From positions 2,108,001 to 2,172,000 of the forward strand of contig JAQJZZ010000014.1 in the NCBI GenBank assembly GCA_030077755.1: a DNA stretch of 64,000 bases. The letters run 5' to 3'. The notes beneath the pieces were generated by a model. It did no database searches and had not been told where the DNA came from. It saw only the letters and a program-made list of their open reading frames with translations. Positions 1-12,552 of this stretch are shown here, in pieces; position 1 is the stretch's first letter, and every line of letters starts with the position of its first letter. The translations under genes and the position numbers were made by a program. The DNA is from Filosporella fistucella (Eukaryota > Ascomycota > Leotiomycetes > Helotiales).

Positions 1-908
1 TTGGATCAGAGTCATCGGGAATACGCAAAGCCTCCATTCCAGTAAAGTAATGATACTGGTCTTTCTCGATCTTTGGACCGACTTCCGTCCACTCGATGCG
101 CATAGGATCATTATGCTCAGGAATCTTCTCAGGCTCGGTGCGGCGATTGAAGTTTACGACCAACTCCTTGGAATTTGGCAGAACCTTCAGTTTGTTGGCA
201 CGCATGTCAACCTTCAGGTCATTTGACATCTTGACGAAGCTCTTTGAGAATTCCTCTCCAAATTGTTGTTCTGGAGGAACGTTGACCTTCTGACGCTTGG
301 GGCGAGGTTCATACTCCTCCGACTCGGTCGTAGGCCATTTCGCTGCAATCACCATTGGGATTGTTTTTGGAAGGGCGTCGTTTGCAAAACCAATACGCAG
401 ATTTTGACTGCCAGGGTGTATGATAATGATCTTTGAAGGATCTAAATCATCATTCCCGCCAGCTTCGTCATCATCAAGCTCGCCATCACCATTGGTGGTA
501 CTGGGAAGATCCATATTTCCTGTTTGTGCTCGTGCTCGATCCCTATCCTTTGCATTCCGGATCATCTTATCTCTGTTAGCATCGTTGAGCAGCCGTAAGG
601 AGAGAATCTGATCATCGCGCTTCATGAATTCCCTATGAGACGAAAGTTAGTTTACAGTGTATCTTCTGACGAGAAGTTGTATGCGGGCAAAAAAGATAGG
701 AGGGACGAAAGATGAGAGAATCAAGGCAGCATACGTATAGTAGTTTTTCTGATTGATCATTGGAATCTCCGGCCAACTTGTCAGCTTCATGCCATTGTCG
801 GTTCTTTGTAGGCCTAGACACAATTTGTTAGCAAGCTTTCTAATGATGTCCCATGGTTGCCTTACCTTCCTCACGCAACAGCGCCTTGCCAGACTTCTTT
901 CCAACCAT
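1..908 (-). CDS. arp8: Actin-related protein 8 (INO80 complex subunit), N-terminal part, cut by window edge
   Basis: Three exons can be read on the minus strand: 908-866, 813-735 and 632 to the left edge, separated by introns 865-814 and 734-633 with GTAAGG..CTAG and GTATGC..TAG borders; the frame is kept (43 + 79 nt, then GAA). The protein opens MVGKKSGKALLREEG and continues with QKNYYTEFMKRDDQ. It then has an acidic linker (DDDEAGG) and the Arp8 signature IIIIHPGSQNLRIGFANDALPKT, given here as positions rather than a clean quote: residues about 95-117 of the partial product. This is the start of the actin fold. Arp8 is a nuclear subunit that, with Arp4 and actin, binds the HSA helix of Ino80 and contacts linker DNA during nucleosome sliding. 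The actin-fold remainder and the stop lie outside the window. Confidence 0.93.
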
Positions 909-1180
909 CTTGCCAGAATTTGTACACTTCTAATTTGGAGTCTTTGGATGCACTGGTCCAGAAGACAAGCTAGCTGAAGTTGAAGCCTCCGATGTGCTGC
1001 TCGGTCCCAAGTCTAAAAGCTTGCGATGATCTGGTTCAACCTACGTACGAGGCTTGAAAGGTATCACTAGGAGATGAGATCTACGTCCCTAGATTTTAGG
1101 TGCGCAGAATGGGTTTCTGCGTGGGGCAGCGCTCGAATTTGGTTGATAGTCGAAGGATTGAGCCTGGCCAGCGTTCCGAC

Positions 1181-1678
1181 TTAGCTGTTGCTATCGATAC
1201 TTGAAAGATTGACGTTGGCTAGTCGGACCTGTAGCATAGCCTGCGTTCGCAGGCGGTGATGCTTGATTAGGGTTTCGATCTGGTCCTTGAACTGGCGCAG
1301 ATTGGACTTATGCAGGAAGGAAAGCAGAATCGAAAGAAGCTCCCAAGGGAGTCCACGGCGCCCACAAATGAGGTGGGTATTGAAAGATTGAGATCGAACT
1401 TCTGGAAGCTGTAGAGATGCGAGGTGGAGCAAGTAGAAGAGGCCTAAGTTGAGTTTGTGGGCGATTGAATGGAGCTTGAGGGGCCACCTGGTGAGACGCG
1501 TCTTGTGGTAGAAGCTCTTGCAGCGCAGTCGTATTTTGGATCTGGAGGATTGTGAGCCGCCATATTGTAGGGCGGTGTAACGGGTGCTCTTCGGTTGTGC
1601 TGCCGTTAAAACAGCGGTGGTGTCGTTGGTGGAAGTGAAGATTGTGAAACGAGATGCTGATGGTAAGCGAGTGAACAA
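1181..1678 (-). CDS. Possible small basic protein, 165 aa, unrecognised
   Basis: An uninterrupted 165-codon frame starts at ATG 1678 and stops at 1181. The N-terminus (MFTRLPSASRFTIFTSTND) is rich in Arg, Ser and Thr with few acidic residues, which could be a mitochondrial presequence. The middle is Leu/His/Arg-rich and resembles no family I know. A second ATG (MAAHNPPDPKYD..) overlaps in another frame at about 1564 and could be the real start of a spliced product, with a GTGGCC..CTTAG intron. The region lies 270 bp upstream of arp8 on the same strand. The call rests on ORF length alone and could be wrong. Confidence 0.3.
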   Translation of the reverse strand: MFTRLPSASRFTIFTSTNDTTAVLTAAQPKSTRYTALQYGGSQSSRSKIRLRCKSFYHKTRLTRWPLKLHSIAHKLNLGLFYLLHLASLQLPEVRSQSFNTHLICGRRGLPWELLSILLSFLHKSNLRQFKDQIETLIKHHRLRTQAMLQVRLANVNLSSIDSNS

Positions 1679-4600
1679 CTCTTAAGGCGGCGTATAGTCT
1701 AGGCTTTTACGGAATCTCCTGGAGACTCCTGTTAAGTGAATCACGTGCTTGACAAGTCTCCCCGCCAAGGTGACGTGTGATTCTGTGAAGGACCTTGATC
1801 AATGCATAGTGAGGGCAACGTCTTGAGCCTCTCTCACAGGTAGGCAGCTACGTATTGTTGGCCCTTATATTCTCCCCAGACCTCTTTGAGGATGCTTGGA
1901 TATCATTGTGCAAAGCGTGTGGAGATCAAATCACACTGTGTAAAAGACATGGTACTGTACAGTCAAGATGAGGTACTATACATACTACCTATGTCCTGGA
2001 CTTTTAAATCTTTTGACTCTACCTCCGCGCTTCAGGGCGCAGAGAGCTCAATTTATCTGAACACATTGTTTATAGAACGTGGTGCAACGACTAGATGGAA
2101 CTTTTGCCCCATAGCCTTGGGGCTTTAGCCCATGCCTGATGTACCCAAGCTCCCTACCTACATCACAGTAATCGATGAAATGATGGTATGTTCGTACTTT
2201 ACAAGACAGAGCCGATCAATATTCAAGAACTAAAGTACTTGGGTACCTCATCACGAGGCTGAGACTGTACTCAAGGTCGGGGTGCAAGACGGGTGCTGTG
2301 GCTCAAGGCCTACCTAGTACCTACTAATCTGCCTACCTACCTACATTCCCCAGGCAGAGAGCCAGATCAGGTTTGAGTATAGAGTGATGTTTCTATTCAA
2401 TACTTATCAATGCAAATAGCTAGATGGGGCCTGCATTCAGCGGAAGGCGGCTATACGGATTACATGACAACTGGGTATGGATAGTAACAGTGCTTGTGCA
2501 CTATGGTAAACTCCTCCTTGGGTTTCAGTCTTCGGTCTTTCATCTTCTGTGCTGACAATAGAAGTCACTGATGTGCGCAAGTATGGCCTTCACCTTCCTA
2601 CGAGTATCAGAGATCTCTGAGTTACATGCGGCAATATTTCATACATCAGACGCAGTGAGATCCAGCTTACCTGAGCTGCATCTGCCTTACTGGTATGCTG
2701 TAAAGCAAAAGTGATGGCAAAGAAGCCTTGATGGGAAATAGACAACAAAAGAGCCAGCATAAGCAATGTAGGCACCTTTGGCTTGAAGCAACAGAAAAGT
2801 GACAGCCAAGACAATTCAAGTCGAGTGCCCAAATTAGAATATTGTGCTGGCAAATGATAACGAGGTCAAAGTAGCTGCAAACATCAAAATATGAGTCCTG
2901 GCTAGGATCTAGGCTACTTACCTGATGTACAAGCACATGCTGATACTCGCTGGCTGAAAATATTCACATTCTGTCAACAATAGACATCTTTCTATGTCGC
3001 TGGCAGCCAGAAGCGGCAAGAGGGCTAATGTATCTTCGCCTCCAGTATGACCGCGCAGCATGAAAAGGATACAAGACGTGCCAATGAAGGAAGACTGCTT
3101 CCGGAAGAAACATTTTGTAGCGAATCACAGGAAATCTTAAACGACATATATGCGGAAACTGACCTATCGCTTCAATTCCAGTGCACTGTATGATCGTCTA
3201 AACTTAAAAAACTGGTGCTGATTCAGATTTCGAGGCTCGCATTTCGAGGCTCGAAATCCCTGGCTTTGTTTGATGTACTTGCATAACTTTCATAACTCTC
3301 AAAGATGAAACAGGCAGTCCTCCCGAAAGGTCGGAGATTGGTAATGTCCGGATCCCGACTCCGCATCTTGACTTGAACTCTCGGATTCTGTGCCTGCCTG
3401 TTGGCTTGGCTATGCGATGCGATGGAGGGGCGAGGCTGTTGCTAGTGCGGAAACCAAGGCGTGGGGCAATTGCTTGGATCTCGAGGACCTGTTCTTCTAG
3501 AAACAAAGTTTCATGAGTGATGAAAAGCCATACTTAGTATGAATATCAGAGCAATGCGCGGATAGATGTCGTTCATCTTCAGACTTGCCTGATCAAGTCC
3601 GGCGGAAGGAGGTTGAATGAGACGAACATGATTCATCAATGATCATCAGATGAAGGTACTACGTATGATTCAAATTTCGGTGTTCCACATTCAGAGTTGG
3701 GTTGGCTACTAGCGACATGCAGTATTGCTCTCGCCTCATGCAAGAATATCAGGAGACGGAAGCATCAAGATTCCGTCTTGGATACGGTGCGGCGATCGTA
3801 CTGCGAGCTGGAATTTCTGTGTAAGACGGGCTTTCAAACATTGATGCTTATTTTCTGATGTTCCGCACTTCATATGGTGGTGGTGAGGATTGAGGGGATG
3901 ATGGGATCACTCCACCAAGGCACCAACATAGATTCGCAGGCCGGAGCTGGGGAAACATGGAGATTCCGATGGGTGCTCGAATGCCCTTCGAATCCATCGT
4001 ATGCTGTACAACGTGGAGAGATCCTGCTTGAGTCACACGAGATGCAGCCGTACGGAGACATATCGATATCTCACATACTCCGTAGCTGACATCATTGCTC
4101 TGCTGGCAGGGCTGTTGAGTAGCTTTCCACTTCGAAAGTTTACGTAGAGCATTTGAAAACTTGTATAGCAATAGCAATAGCAAAAGTATTGAAGTAATAA
4201 GAGAGTGTGAGTCAAGCGGCCAGCATGTTTTATCATCAACAACGAATCGGGAAGTATTGCGACCTTTAAAACATATGCAATGTGTGCGTGGAGAGAAAGC
4301 CTCTGCCCGCTGCTCCATCATCAACAGTGCAAAACATGTTGGCGCGCATTCGTTCTGCGAATGCGAGAGGCTACAAGCTTGTAAACGAGGTGGATATGTT
4401 GGATTGGCCCGGTCCAGGGTCCAGGCCGTGCCCCGACAGATTTTGTGCGGGTGCCAGACGGGATACCCTCCTTCCGGATCAGATGAATAACAGCGGGACT
4501 GGACCAAACAAAATACCGACCTAATCTACCTACCTACCTAACGGTAACCAAGATGGGGGAATTGCGACGCACCACCTTTTGCCTTCTGCTTTCTTTCTTA

Positions 4601-4883
4601 TTAATAACAAAAGTCTGCTGCTTTTGATACCGTTTTAATTTCTGCCTGTTCTTTTGTTATCCGCCTTTCTTCTCCTGCACCACGTCGTCATCTCCACTTT
4701 GCGAGGCAACCCTCCCTTTATTGACAAAAACTCTTGCCACCAGCAAATCCACCTTTCATCGCAAACCAGATACAACGAGACCACGTTGCCCAATACAATC
4801 CGAAACTTTAAATACACCCTTCCCTTATACCCTCATCGAATCCAATTCGCTTTGCGACCATACCACAGAACAAGCCGCCTGCC
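1679..4883. other. Gene-poor interval upstream of the ABC transporter
   Basis: No convincing gene. The interval contains short CTACCTAC-type tracts near 2310-2350 and 4525-4542, an AATAGC microsatellite at about 4165-4185 and a CT/CA-rich stretch at about 4640-4880 that looks like the transporter promoter and 5' leader. ORFs up to 219 codons on the minus strand (3848-4507) have no domain character and include a poly-Leu run created by the microsatellite. Confidence 0.6.
4807..4814 (+). promoter_or_regulatory. TATA-like element upstream of the ABC transporter
   Basis: TTTAAATA lies 70 bp before the transporter ATG, followed by a pyrimidine/CA-rich leader. The position fits a core promoter, but such AT motifs occur by chance and no start site is mapped. 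Confidence 0.25.
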
Positions 4884-7800
4884 ATGGCTGGCGATTCGGA
4901 GAAGGCTGAGCGGCAATCGCATCCCTCGAGTCGAGGAAATTCTACAGATGAGAATGACTCTACTACAAAACACAAACCACAAGACCACGAGAAGAGAGTC
5001 GATTCTCCCGTATCAGACCCTACCGTACTCAACAAGGAGGACAGTACTGTCAAGGTGGACGTCCAAGAAGACGATATTTATGCACACCTTCCACAAGCCG
5101 AGGCAGAAATTCTGAAGAAACAAGTCAACATTCCAGTGGTCAAGGCGGGATGGAAGACATTGTACCGATACTCGACAACCAACGATATCCTCATAATTAT
5201 TGTCAGCGCAATATGTTCAATTGCCGCTGGAGCTGCGCTCCCACTTATGACAGTCATTTTTGGTAATTTGGCTGGGGAATTCAATGGCTATTTTGCAGGC
5301 ACAACATCTCGATCAGACTTCAACAGCACCATTGCTCACATGGTCCTCTACTTCATCTACATTGGTATCGCGGAATTCGTTACCATCTACATTTCGACAG
5401 TTGGATTCATATACACTGGAGAGCATATCAGTGGGAAAATCAGGTCGCACTATTTGGAAGCTTGTATGAGGCAAAACATTGGCTTTTTCGACAAGCTGGG
5501 CTCTGGAGAAATTACCACACGAATCACTGCCGACACAAACTTGGTCCAGGATGGTATTTCAGAGAAGGTCGGTTTGACTTTGAATGCCATTGCCACTTTC
5601 GTGACAGCCTTTGTCATTGGGTTTATCAAATCATGGAAGCTGACTCTCATTCTCTCGTCTACTGTATTTGCAATCGTTGCTATCATGGGACTGGGCTCAA
5701 GCTTCATTGTTAAGTACAACAAGCAATCTCTTGAGTCTTATGCTTTAGGAGGAACAATCGCCGAAGAGGTTATTTCTTCCATTCGAAACGCCACAGCTTT
5801 TGGAACCCAAGACAAGCTGGCTCGTCAGTATGATGCCCATCTGAAAAATGCCGAAAGATTTGGGTTTAAAGTCAAATTTGCATTGGCAATCATGGTTGGT
5901 GGAATGTTTATGGTCATCTACTTGAACTATGGTCTTGCTTTCTGGATGGGAAGCAGGTTCCTGGTTAAGAATGAGATCTCTCTTTCCTCAATTTTGACCA
6001 TCTTGATGTCTATCATGATTGGAGCTTTCGCATTTGGAAATGTAGCACCCAATGCTCAAGCTTTCACAACCGCAATCTCAGCAGCCGCCAAGATTTTCAA
6101 CACCATCGATCGTGTTTCACCTCTTGACCCGACTTCAGAGGCAGGTATAACATTGGATCATGTGGATGGCACCATTGAACTTCGCAATATCAAGCACATT
6201 TACCCCTCTCGACCAGAAGTTGTAGTCATGCAGGATGTCAGTCTTCTGATTCCAGCCGGCAAAAAAACCGCTTTAGTTGGGGCCTCAGGTTCTGGAAAGA
6301 GCACAATCGTTGGGCTCGTAGAAAGATTTTATGATCCAGTTGGTGGTCAGGTTTTCTTGGACGGACATGATGTCAGCACTTTGAACCTTCGATGGTTGCG
6401 ACAGCAAATCTCCCTGGTCAGCCAAGAGCCCACACTTTTCGGAACTACCATCTACAAGAATATTGAACATGGCCTGATTGGTACGAAATTTGAGCATGAG
6501 AGTGAGGAGAAAAAGAAGGAACTCATTATCGAAGCCGCCAAGATGTCCAATGCTCACGATTTTGTCACTGGATTACCTGAAGGATACGAGACGAACGTCG
6601 GTGAACGTGGTTTCCTTTTATCTGGTGGCCAAAAGCAGCGCATTGCTATTGCCAGGGCTATAGTCAGTGATCCGAAGATTCTACTTTTGGACGAAGCAAC
6701 TTCGGCTCTAGATACAAAATCCGAAGGAGTCGTTCAAGCAGCTCTAGAGGTTGCAGCAGCGGGAAGAACCACAATTTCTATTGCACATCGTCTTTCTACA
6801 ATAAAAGATGCCGACAACATTGTGGTTATGACTGAAGGCAGAATTGTAGAGCAAGGAACTCACGATGAGCTGTTGCTGAAACAAGGTGCTTACTTCCATC
6901 TAGTTGAGGCTCAAAAGATTGCCGAGACTAGGGAATTGACCCCTGAGGAACAAGCCGTCGTGGATGCCAAGGATGACGAGCTTGTGCGACAAAAGTCCAA
7001 TAAGAGCCAGGGCGCTGGATATGCTGAAGACCCAGACGACAAGAACATCGCAAACAAGCTGAAGCGCACTCAATCCGAGAAGTCGCAGTCATCGCTAGCC
7101 CTACAAGGGCGAAAAGCGGGTGCTGATCGGCAATACCCTCTCTGGACTCTTATCAAATTGATCGCATCCTTTAACAAATCTGAGATAAAGCTGATGTTAA
7201 TTGGTTTGTTTTGTTCAATCATATGTGGAGGTGGAAATCCTGTTCAAGCTGTTTTCTTCGCCAAGGAAATCATCTCCTTATCAATTCCCATGGTTATTCC
7301 AACTACCGGCCAAACGATTCCAGGAGCAGCACGACAAATTCGCAGCGACGTCAATTTCTGGTCATTGATGTACCTGATGTTGGCGTTCGTTCAATTCATC
7401 GCATTCTGCGCTCAGGGTATTGCCTTCGCTTACTGTTCCGAGAGATTGATCCACCGTGTTCGAGACAGAGCTTTCCGAACCATGTTACGACAAGATATTG
7501 AGTTTTTCGATAAGGATGAGAATTCTGCTGGAGCCTTGACATCTTTCCTCAGCACACAAACTACTCATGTTGCAGGCTTATCAGGAGTCACGCTTGGAAC
7601 CCTTCTGACTGTGATAACTACGTTGGTTGCTGCCATTGCTCTCAGTACTGCCATTGCATGGAAGCTAGCACTTGTCTGCACGGCTACAATTCCAATCCTT
7701 CTTGGATGTGGGTTCTTCCGATTCTGGATGCTGGCACAATATCAACAGCGAGCAAAGAAGGCCTATGAGAGCAGTGCAAGCTTTGCTTGCGAGGCCACCA

Positions 7801-8993
7801 GTGCTATTCGCACTGTCGCTTCCTTGACAAGAGAAGATGACGTCCTTCAAATTTATATCAATGCCTTAAATGCTCAGTCGAAGAAGAGTTTGAATTCAGT
7901 CCTAAAGTCATCCCTTCTCTACGCTGCTTCACAATCTCTCATGTTTGCCTGCGTCGCTCTTGGTTTTTGGTGAGCACACCCCCTTTCCATGAACCATGTT
8001 CTCTACTAACAATTCTATAGGTATGGTGGACAACGTATTGCCGATCGAGAATACTCTATGTTCCAATTTTTTGTTTGTTTTTCGGCCGTCATTTTTGGTG
8101 CACAATCCGCTGGAACTATTTTCTCCTTTGCCCCAGATATGGGTAAAGCAAAGCAAGCTGCTCAAGAGCTTCTTGTTCTATTCGATCGTAATCCGGCCAT
8201 CGACTCTTGGTCCGAAGACGGAGCGCCGGTACAGTCCGTTGAAGGTACCATCGAGTTCCGTGATGTTCACTTCAGATATCCTACACGACCAGAGCAACCT
8301 GTCCTTCGCGGTCTTAACCTTACTGTATCCCCTGGTCAGTACATTGCTTTGGTCGGTGCATCTGGGTGTGGTAAATCCACCACCATTGCTCTCTTGGAGC
8401 GTTTCTACGATCCTCTTGTCGGCGGTATTTACGTTGATGGCAAGGAGATTTCGAGCCTCAATATCAATGACTACCGCTCATTCGTTGCTCTTGTTTCTCA
8501 AGAGCCAACTCTTTACCAAGGTACTATCAGGGAGAATGTTCTGCTTGGAGCAGATCGCGTGGACGAAGTCCCAGACTCCGAAATTGAGTTCGCGTGTCGC
8601 GAGGCCAACATTTACGACTTTATTATGTCTCTTCCTGACGGATTCTCTACCATTGTCGGCTCCAAAGGATCTATGCTTTCAGGTGGTCAGAAGCAACGTA
8701 TCGCCATCGCACGTGCTCTCCTTCGAGACCCCAAGATCCTTCTTCTCGACGAGGCTACATCAGCACTTGACTCGGAGTCTGAACATGTCGTCCAAGCAGC
8801 TCTCGACAAAGCTGCTAAGGGACGTACTACAATTGCAGTAGCACACAGGCTGAGCACAATTCAGAAAGCTGATATTATCTATGTTTTTGATCAAGGTGTT
8901 GTGGTTGAGAAGGGTACACATACTGAGTTGATGCAGAGGGGAGGGCGTTACAGCGAGTTGGTTAACCTTCAAAGTCTGGGAAAGACTCATTGA
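4884..8993 (+). CDS. Full-size ABCB multidrug transporter (Pmd1/AtrD-like)
   Basis: Two exons, 4884-7969 and 8021-8993, joined across a 51-nt intron (GTGAGC..CTATAG); together they encode 1352 aa. The layout is (TMD-NBD)2, the full-length arrangement of fungal P-glycoprotein homologues. NBD1 has Walker A GASGSGKST at 466-474, signature LSGGQKQR from 579, Walker B ILLLDEA ending D603/E604 and the H-loop His at 635. NBD2 has GASGCGKST at 1141-1149, LSGGQKQR from 1248, D1272/E1273 and an AHRLST H-loop. Both sites therefore look catalytically complete. Residues 1-75 form a charged, disordered cytosolic tail, and a charged linker follows NBD1 (about 690-745). The start has a good context (GCCATGG). 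The expected role is ATP-driven export of hydrophobic toxicants at the plasma membrane; the substrate cannot be told from sequence. Confidence 0.96.
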
Positions 8994-10682
8994 GTAGAGA
9001 GGATATTCTACTTGCATTGCGTTGGAGTTTCGGTTGGAGCATATACTGTGGAGTACAAATTTTTATTTGTCTGTTGGGATAATTCTAGAGTACAAAATTG
9101 GGAGTGGATGTCTGATATCTGCGATGCAGGGCAGGCTTAGGAGAAGAGTTGAAGATGAAGATAGATGTAGATATATATAATACCTTTACCACAAACTTCT
9201 CGCTACCTCTATTGTTGACTTTGATCTGTTGCTGTGAACTCTCGTCATTTACTCTTAATTCCATGTAATCAAAGCGAATGCCTATGATGCAACCTCGCTA
9301 TTGGCTTGCCATTCTCCCTCTCTAATTCGAATTCAATACAACTCAATATTCACTTCCCTCTCAAGAATCAAATGATACATTCACCTGACCACCCCTCTTC
9401 TTGGTTATTCTTTCCCATCTGGCTGCTTGGTCTAGCCAGAAGATATATATAAACCCCGTTCCCCTCTTTCAACAAATTAGTAACTCAAGTTAGAACTTTC
9501 TCGGAAGTTCCGATCTGTCTGTGGTGGCTCGGCGGGGGAGTTGTGATGGTAGAGGTGCTCCTTCCCTTTGCCATCACTAGCCGTTCCTTCCTACAGTAGT
9601 ATCCTGTCTATCTATTAGAGACAGACAGGCGATTAGGTAGATCTCGATCATCACTGCACACACTCTAGTCTTGCCTTGTTCGTGTGACGTGACAGGAGTA
9701 TTTCTTGTGGAATTGATCTGAGGTTTTAGTCAGAGGGGGGGAGAGTGGGGGGCGTGGATGATGGTAGATAGAAGTAGACAGCACATGGGGATGAGGAGGG
9801 CAGAGGGAGAGGTTGTTTGGAAGTGTCGTTGTAGTCGTCAAAATTGTTCTACTGTCAATAATTTTCTACTGTCAACAATTTACACTGTCAACATATTTTC
9901 GTCGTCAGTACTGTCCAACTCCTGCAAAAGATTAAACGACGAATAATCAATCTCTACATTACGTAAAACGATAGTTGTCCATATCCTTCTCTATATCCTC
10001 TTTCCACACCTCTGATGAGAAAGAAGGAATCCAAGCCCTTCGAAAGAGAAAGTCTGACTCCCTCCCCCGATATTGCTGTTCCTGGATCTTGCTTTGTGAT
10101 AGGCACCAATAGAGAGATAGGAGGATATTATATACCCTTTCTATCCTACTATCATGAGTGGAGAAAGATTGGGAGGACTTGAAAGCTGGAGTTGAGAGAA
10201 AGAGGAAGAGGGGAGATTGGATCGATGGTAAACATTGCTTCGAATTCTGGGTTGGTCTGGGAATAGAGGAGGAATGAAAAGTGAAAGTCGGATTTTGGTG
10301 AAGGAGAGACCTGGATCTGAAATTCAATTTTATTTTCAGGGAGTTTCGGGAACGTTATTTGGAGTCAGCGCTATGTAACAAGGTGTTGTTATAGAAGTGA
10401 GTTTCCCAAAATATACTTCACACACACACTAGTACACAAGATCCAGTATCTTGATATCTTGAAAGTTATGGATTATGGTATCCTAGTATAGGAATAAATT
10501 GGCACAAAAGCCACCATCTGAAAGTCAAATGCTCGTGATTTCAACTGTGCATGAAAGGAGGAAATTGGTATTCTTCAATGTGAATTATCGTCAATATCTA
10601 CAACCACCAATACCTACTACCCTCAACCTCTTTCATCGTCGGCTGACTGGCCGTTGCCTGATTACACTCTTCGTCTGTTCGC
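8994..10682. other. Intergenic interval between the convergent ABC transporter and GH43 genes
   Basis: Both genes end towards this 1.7-kb stretch, so it should hold two 3' UTRs. No protein-coding signal is seen. It contains a short degenerate tandem repeat (9846-9897) and purine/pyrimidine-rich runs. Confidence 0.6.
9846..9897. repeat. Short degenerate tandem repeat, about three copies of a TCTACTGTCAAYAATT-like unit
   Basis: Two near-identical 16-17 nt units (TCTACTGTCAATAATTT and TCTACTGTCAACAATTT) are followed by a shortened third (ACACTGTCAACAT). This is direct sequence observation; no function is implied. Confidence 0.7.
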
Positions 10683-12552
10683 CTATTCCTCTGGAGGATA
10701 AACCACAATCCGATCCAAATCCGCCCCCTTATAATCCTGCCCATTAAACAGTCCCCTCACCGTAATAGTATTCTTCCCCTTCGCCAACGGTAACTCTAAT
10801 GGTGCAGATAGAATGATGCCCTTATGTGTATCGCGTTGATAGAGGGTGTGTACATTTGAGACATCTCCATTTACCACCACGCTGCTGATACGGCGAAGTT
10901 GCCATGTGCCGCCGATGCGGTCGGGTGTTCCGCCAGCTGTGGAGAGGGTTAGTGGGTGTCAGGCAAGGGGATGGATATGGAATGGGAGACTCACGTTGAT
11001 CGCCGAATCCTTGATCGTCGATATCTGGGTTGGGTGTTAGTAGAAGCGAAGAGAGATGATGTGGATGGGTGACTCACTTTGGTAATAGAAAGACACCCAT
11101 TGAGGTTTCCCAGTTCCCTTGATACCTTCAAAAGTGACAGAGCTATCATTCCCATATATACCCGTGACGATCGTATTATCACTTGCAAAATTCTAGCATA
11201 GTGTATTAGTATTGCCTCCAGGTTAGATGGTAAAGGCAGACTCACAGCTTCTTGCTTAAAAGCACTTCCATTTGTCTTTGCTGCATTTGCGTAATATGTT
11301 TGTCCTTTGATAGCTTTCCATTCTCCGGTTTTGCTATTCCAGTTAGTGGTGCTTTTGGCTGAGCAAAGGAGGTCAGGGTGCATACACATTCAAATCGTAC
11401 ACATCGTTCCATACTAATTCGAGTGTCTTTTTGTTATCATCGATGTCCATCGGGAGCCAGATGTAACGACTCTCCCAGATAGAATTGGAGTCCCACTGAT
11501 ATAGTTAGTATATACTAAATCAAAGGTAGGATAGAGTCACCTGATCCGCAATATAGAGATAAGTTGTCTTTTTGGTGCCTTTGATTCTCAATGAGAAACC
11601 AGATTGGGAATTGTATGTTCGCGTGTTGCGTGGTGCGACGAAGAATGGTTGGGACCATGGCCCAGCGAGAGAATCGGCACGAAATGCGACAACGTCTAAA
11701 AGCGTGAGTCTGGGTCCCAGAAATGGAGGCAAATGACTTACTATTTGGTCTGTATCCAGTCTTGTGGCTCATGATAGCATAGTAGCTCTTGTCTGTTTGA
11801 ATGATAGTTGGTCCTTCAAGGTCGTACTTGTCAAATCGATGAACAACTTTGTCAAGCCCAGTAATATCATCATTGAAACTTGTGATATAGACATCCCTCG
11901 CTTCTTTTCGATCACCATTGGAGTAGAGAGAGTAAGTCTTTCCATCTTTATAGTCAGTGAAGATACCAAAATCTTGAGACCAGTTTCCGAGTGGTGAAGT
12001 GGCATTCACGAAACTGTAGGGTCCACCGATTGTATCAGATACTGCTAGGCCTTGTAGAAGGAGACCGTAGCTAGAATTGTCTGCGTGCCACCACATCTGC
12101 GTTCGTCAGAAATCTGAAGCCAGAGACTTGGGAGGAAGAGATATTTTACATGATACTGGTTCAGAGGTTTGCTGTACACGACTTTTGGCCTCTGGATGAT
12201 GTTGTGAGATGAAATGTAGGGATGGTTTTCAATGGGTTCTAGGAAAGTCAACAATTAAGTTCAAAGCCAGTTGCAAGAGTAAGTCATGGAACATACCCAG
12301 TGCCAAACCATGGTACTCCCAAGTCGCAAAATCATCCGAGCTATAAACAGAAACACCACCTCCTTCCGGGTGTTCCTGAGTCTTATACTCGCCAAACCAC
12401 CAAAACTTCCCCGTGCTCTCATCAACAGTAATACCACCCGCATGGGCATTTATCAGATTCCCATCCGTATCATGCCATCTTCCACCAGGCACAATATATT
12501 TTGCTTGCGCAATGGCTGCGAAGCACAATGAGAAAAATCGTACTGCTACCAT
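10683..12552 (-). CDS. Secreted GH43 enzyme with C-terminal CBM35-like module (exo-beta-1,3-galactanase type)
   Basis: Nine exons: 12552-12297, 12238-12150, 12096-11742, 11695-11541, 11495-11386, 11333-11246, 11192-11078, 11024-10995 and 10936-10683, all phases consistent, giving 483 aa. The start at 12552 is preferred because it puts a signal peptide (MVAVRFFSLCFAAIAQA) at the N-terminus; the upstream in-frame ATG at 12645 would bury it. The mature protein opens YIVPGGRWHDTDGN..NAHAGG, the opening style of GH43 exo-galactanases of the Pc1,3Gal43A type. It continues with FWWFGEY, MWWHADNSSYG, DFGIFTDYKDGK and LEGPTI. The last 130 residues (TVTGIYGNDSSV-like, FYYQNID, LRRISSVVVNGD, GKNTITVRGL, ADLDRIVVY) have the beta-sandwich pattern of a family 35 binding module. 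It probably trims galactan side chains of plant arabinogalactan, outside the cell. Exact specificity is inferred. Confidence 0.88.

Noticed and set aside
3848..4507. 219-codon minus-strand ORF
   Set aside because: No domain character; the hydrophobic run comes from the AATAGC microsatellite, and the opposite strand is open in several frames too.
7996..8841. 281-codon plus-strand ORF
   Set aside because: Shadow of the second exon of the ABC transporter in another frame; the in-frame exon carries Walker and signature motifs.
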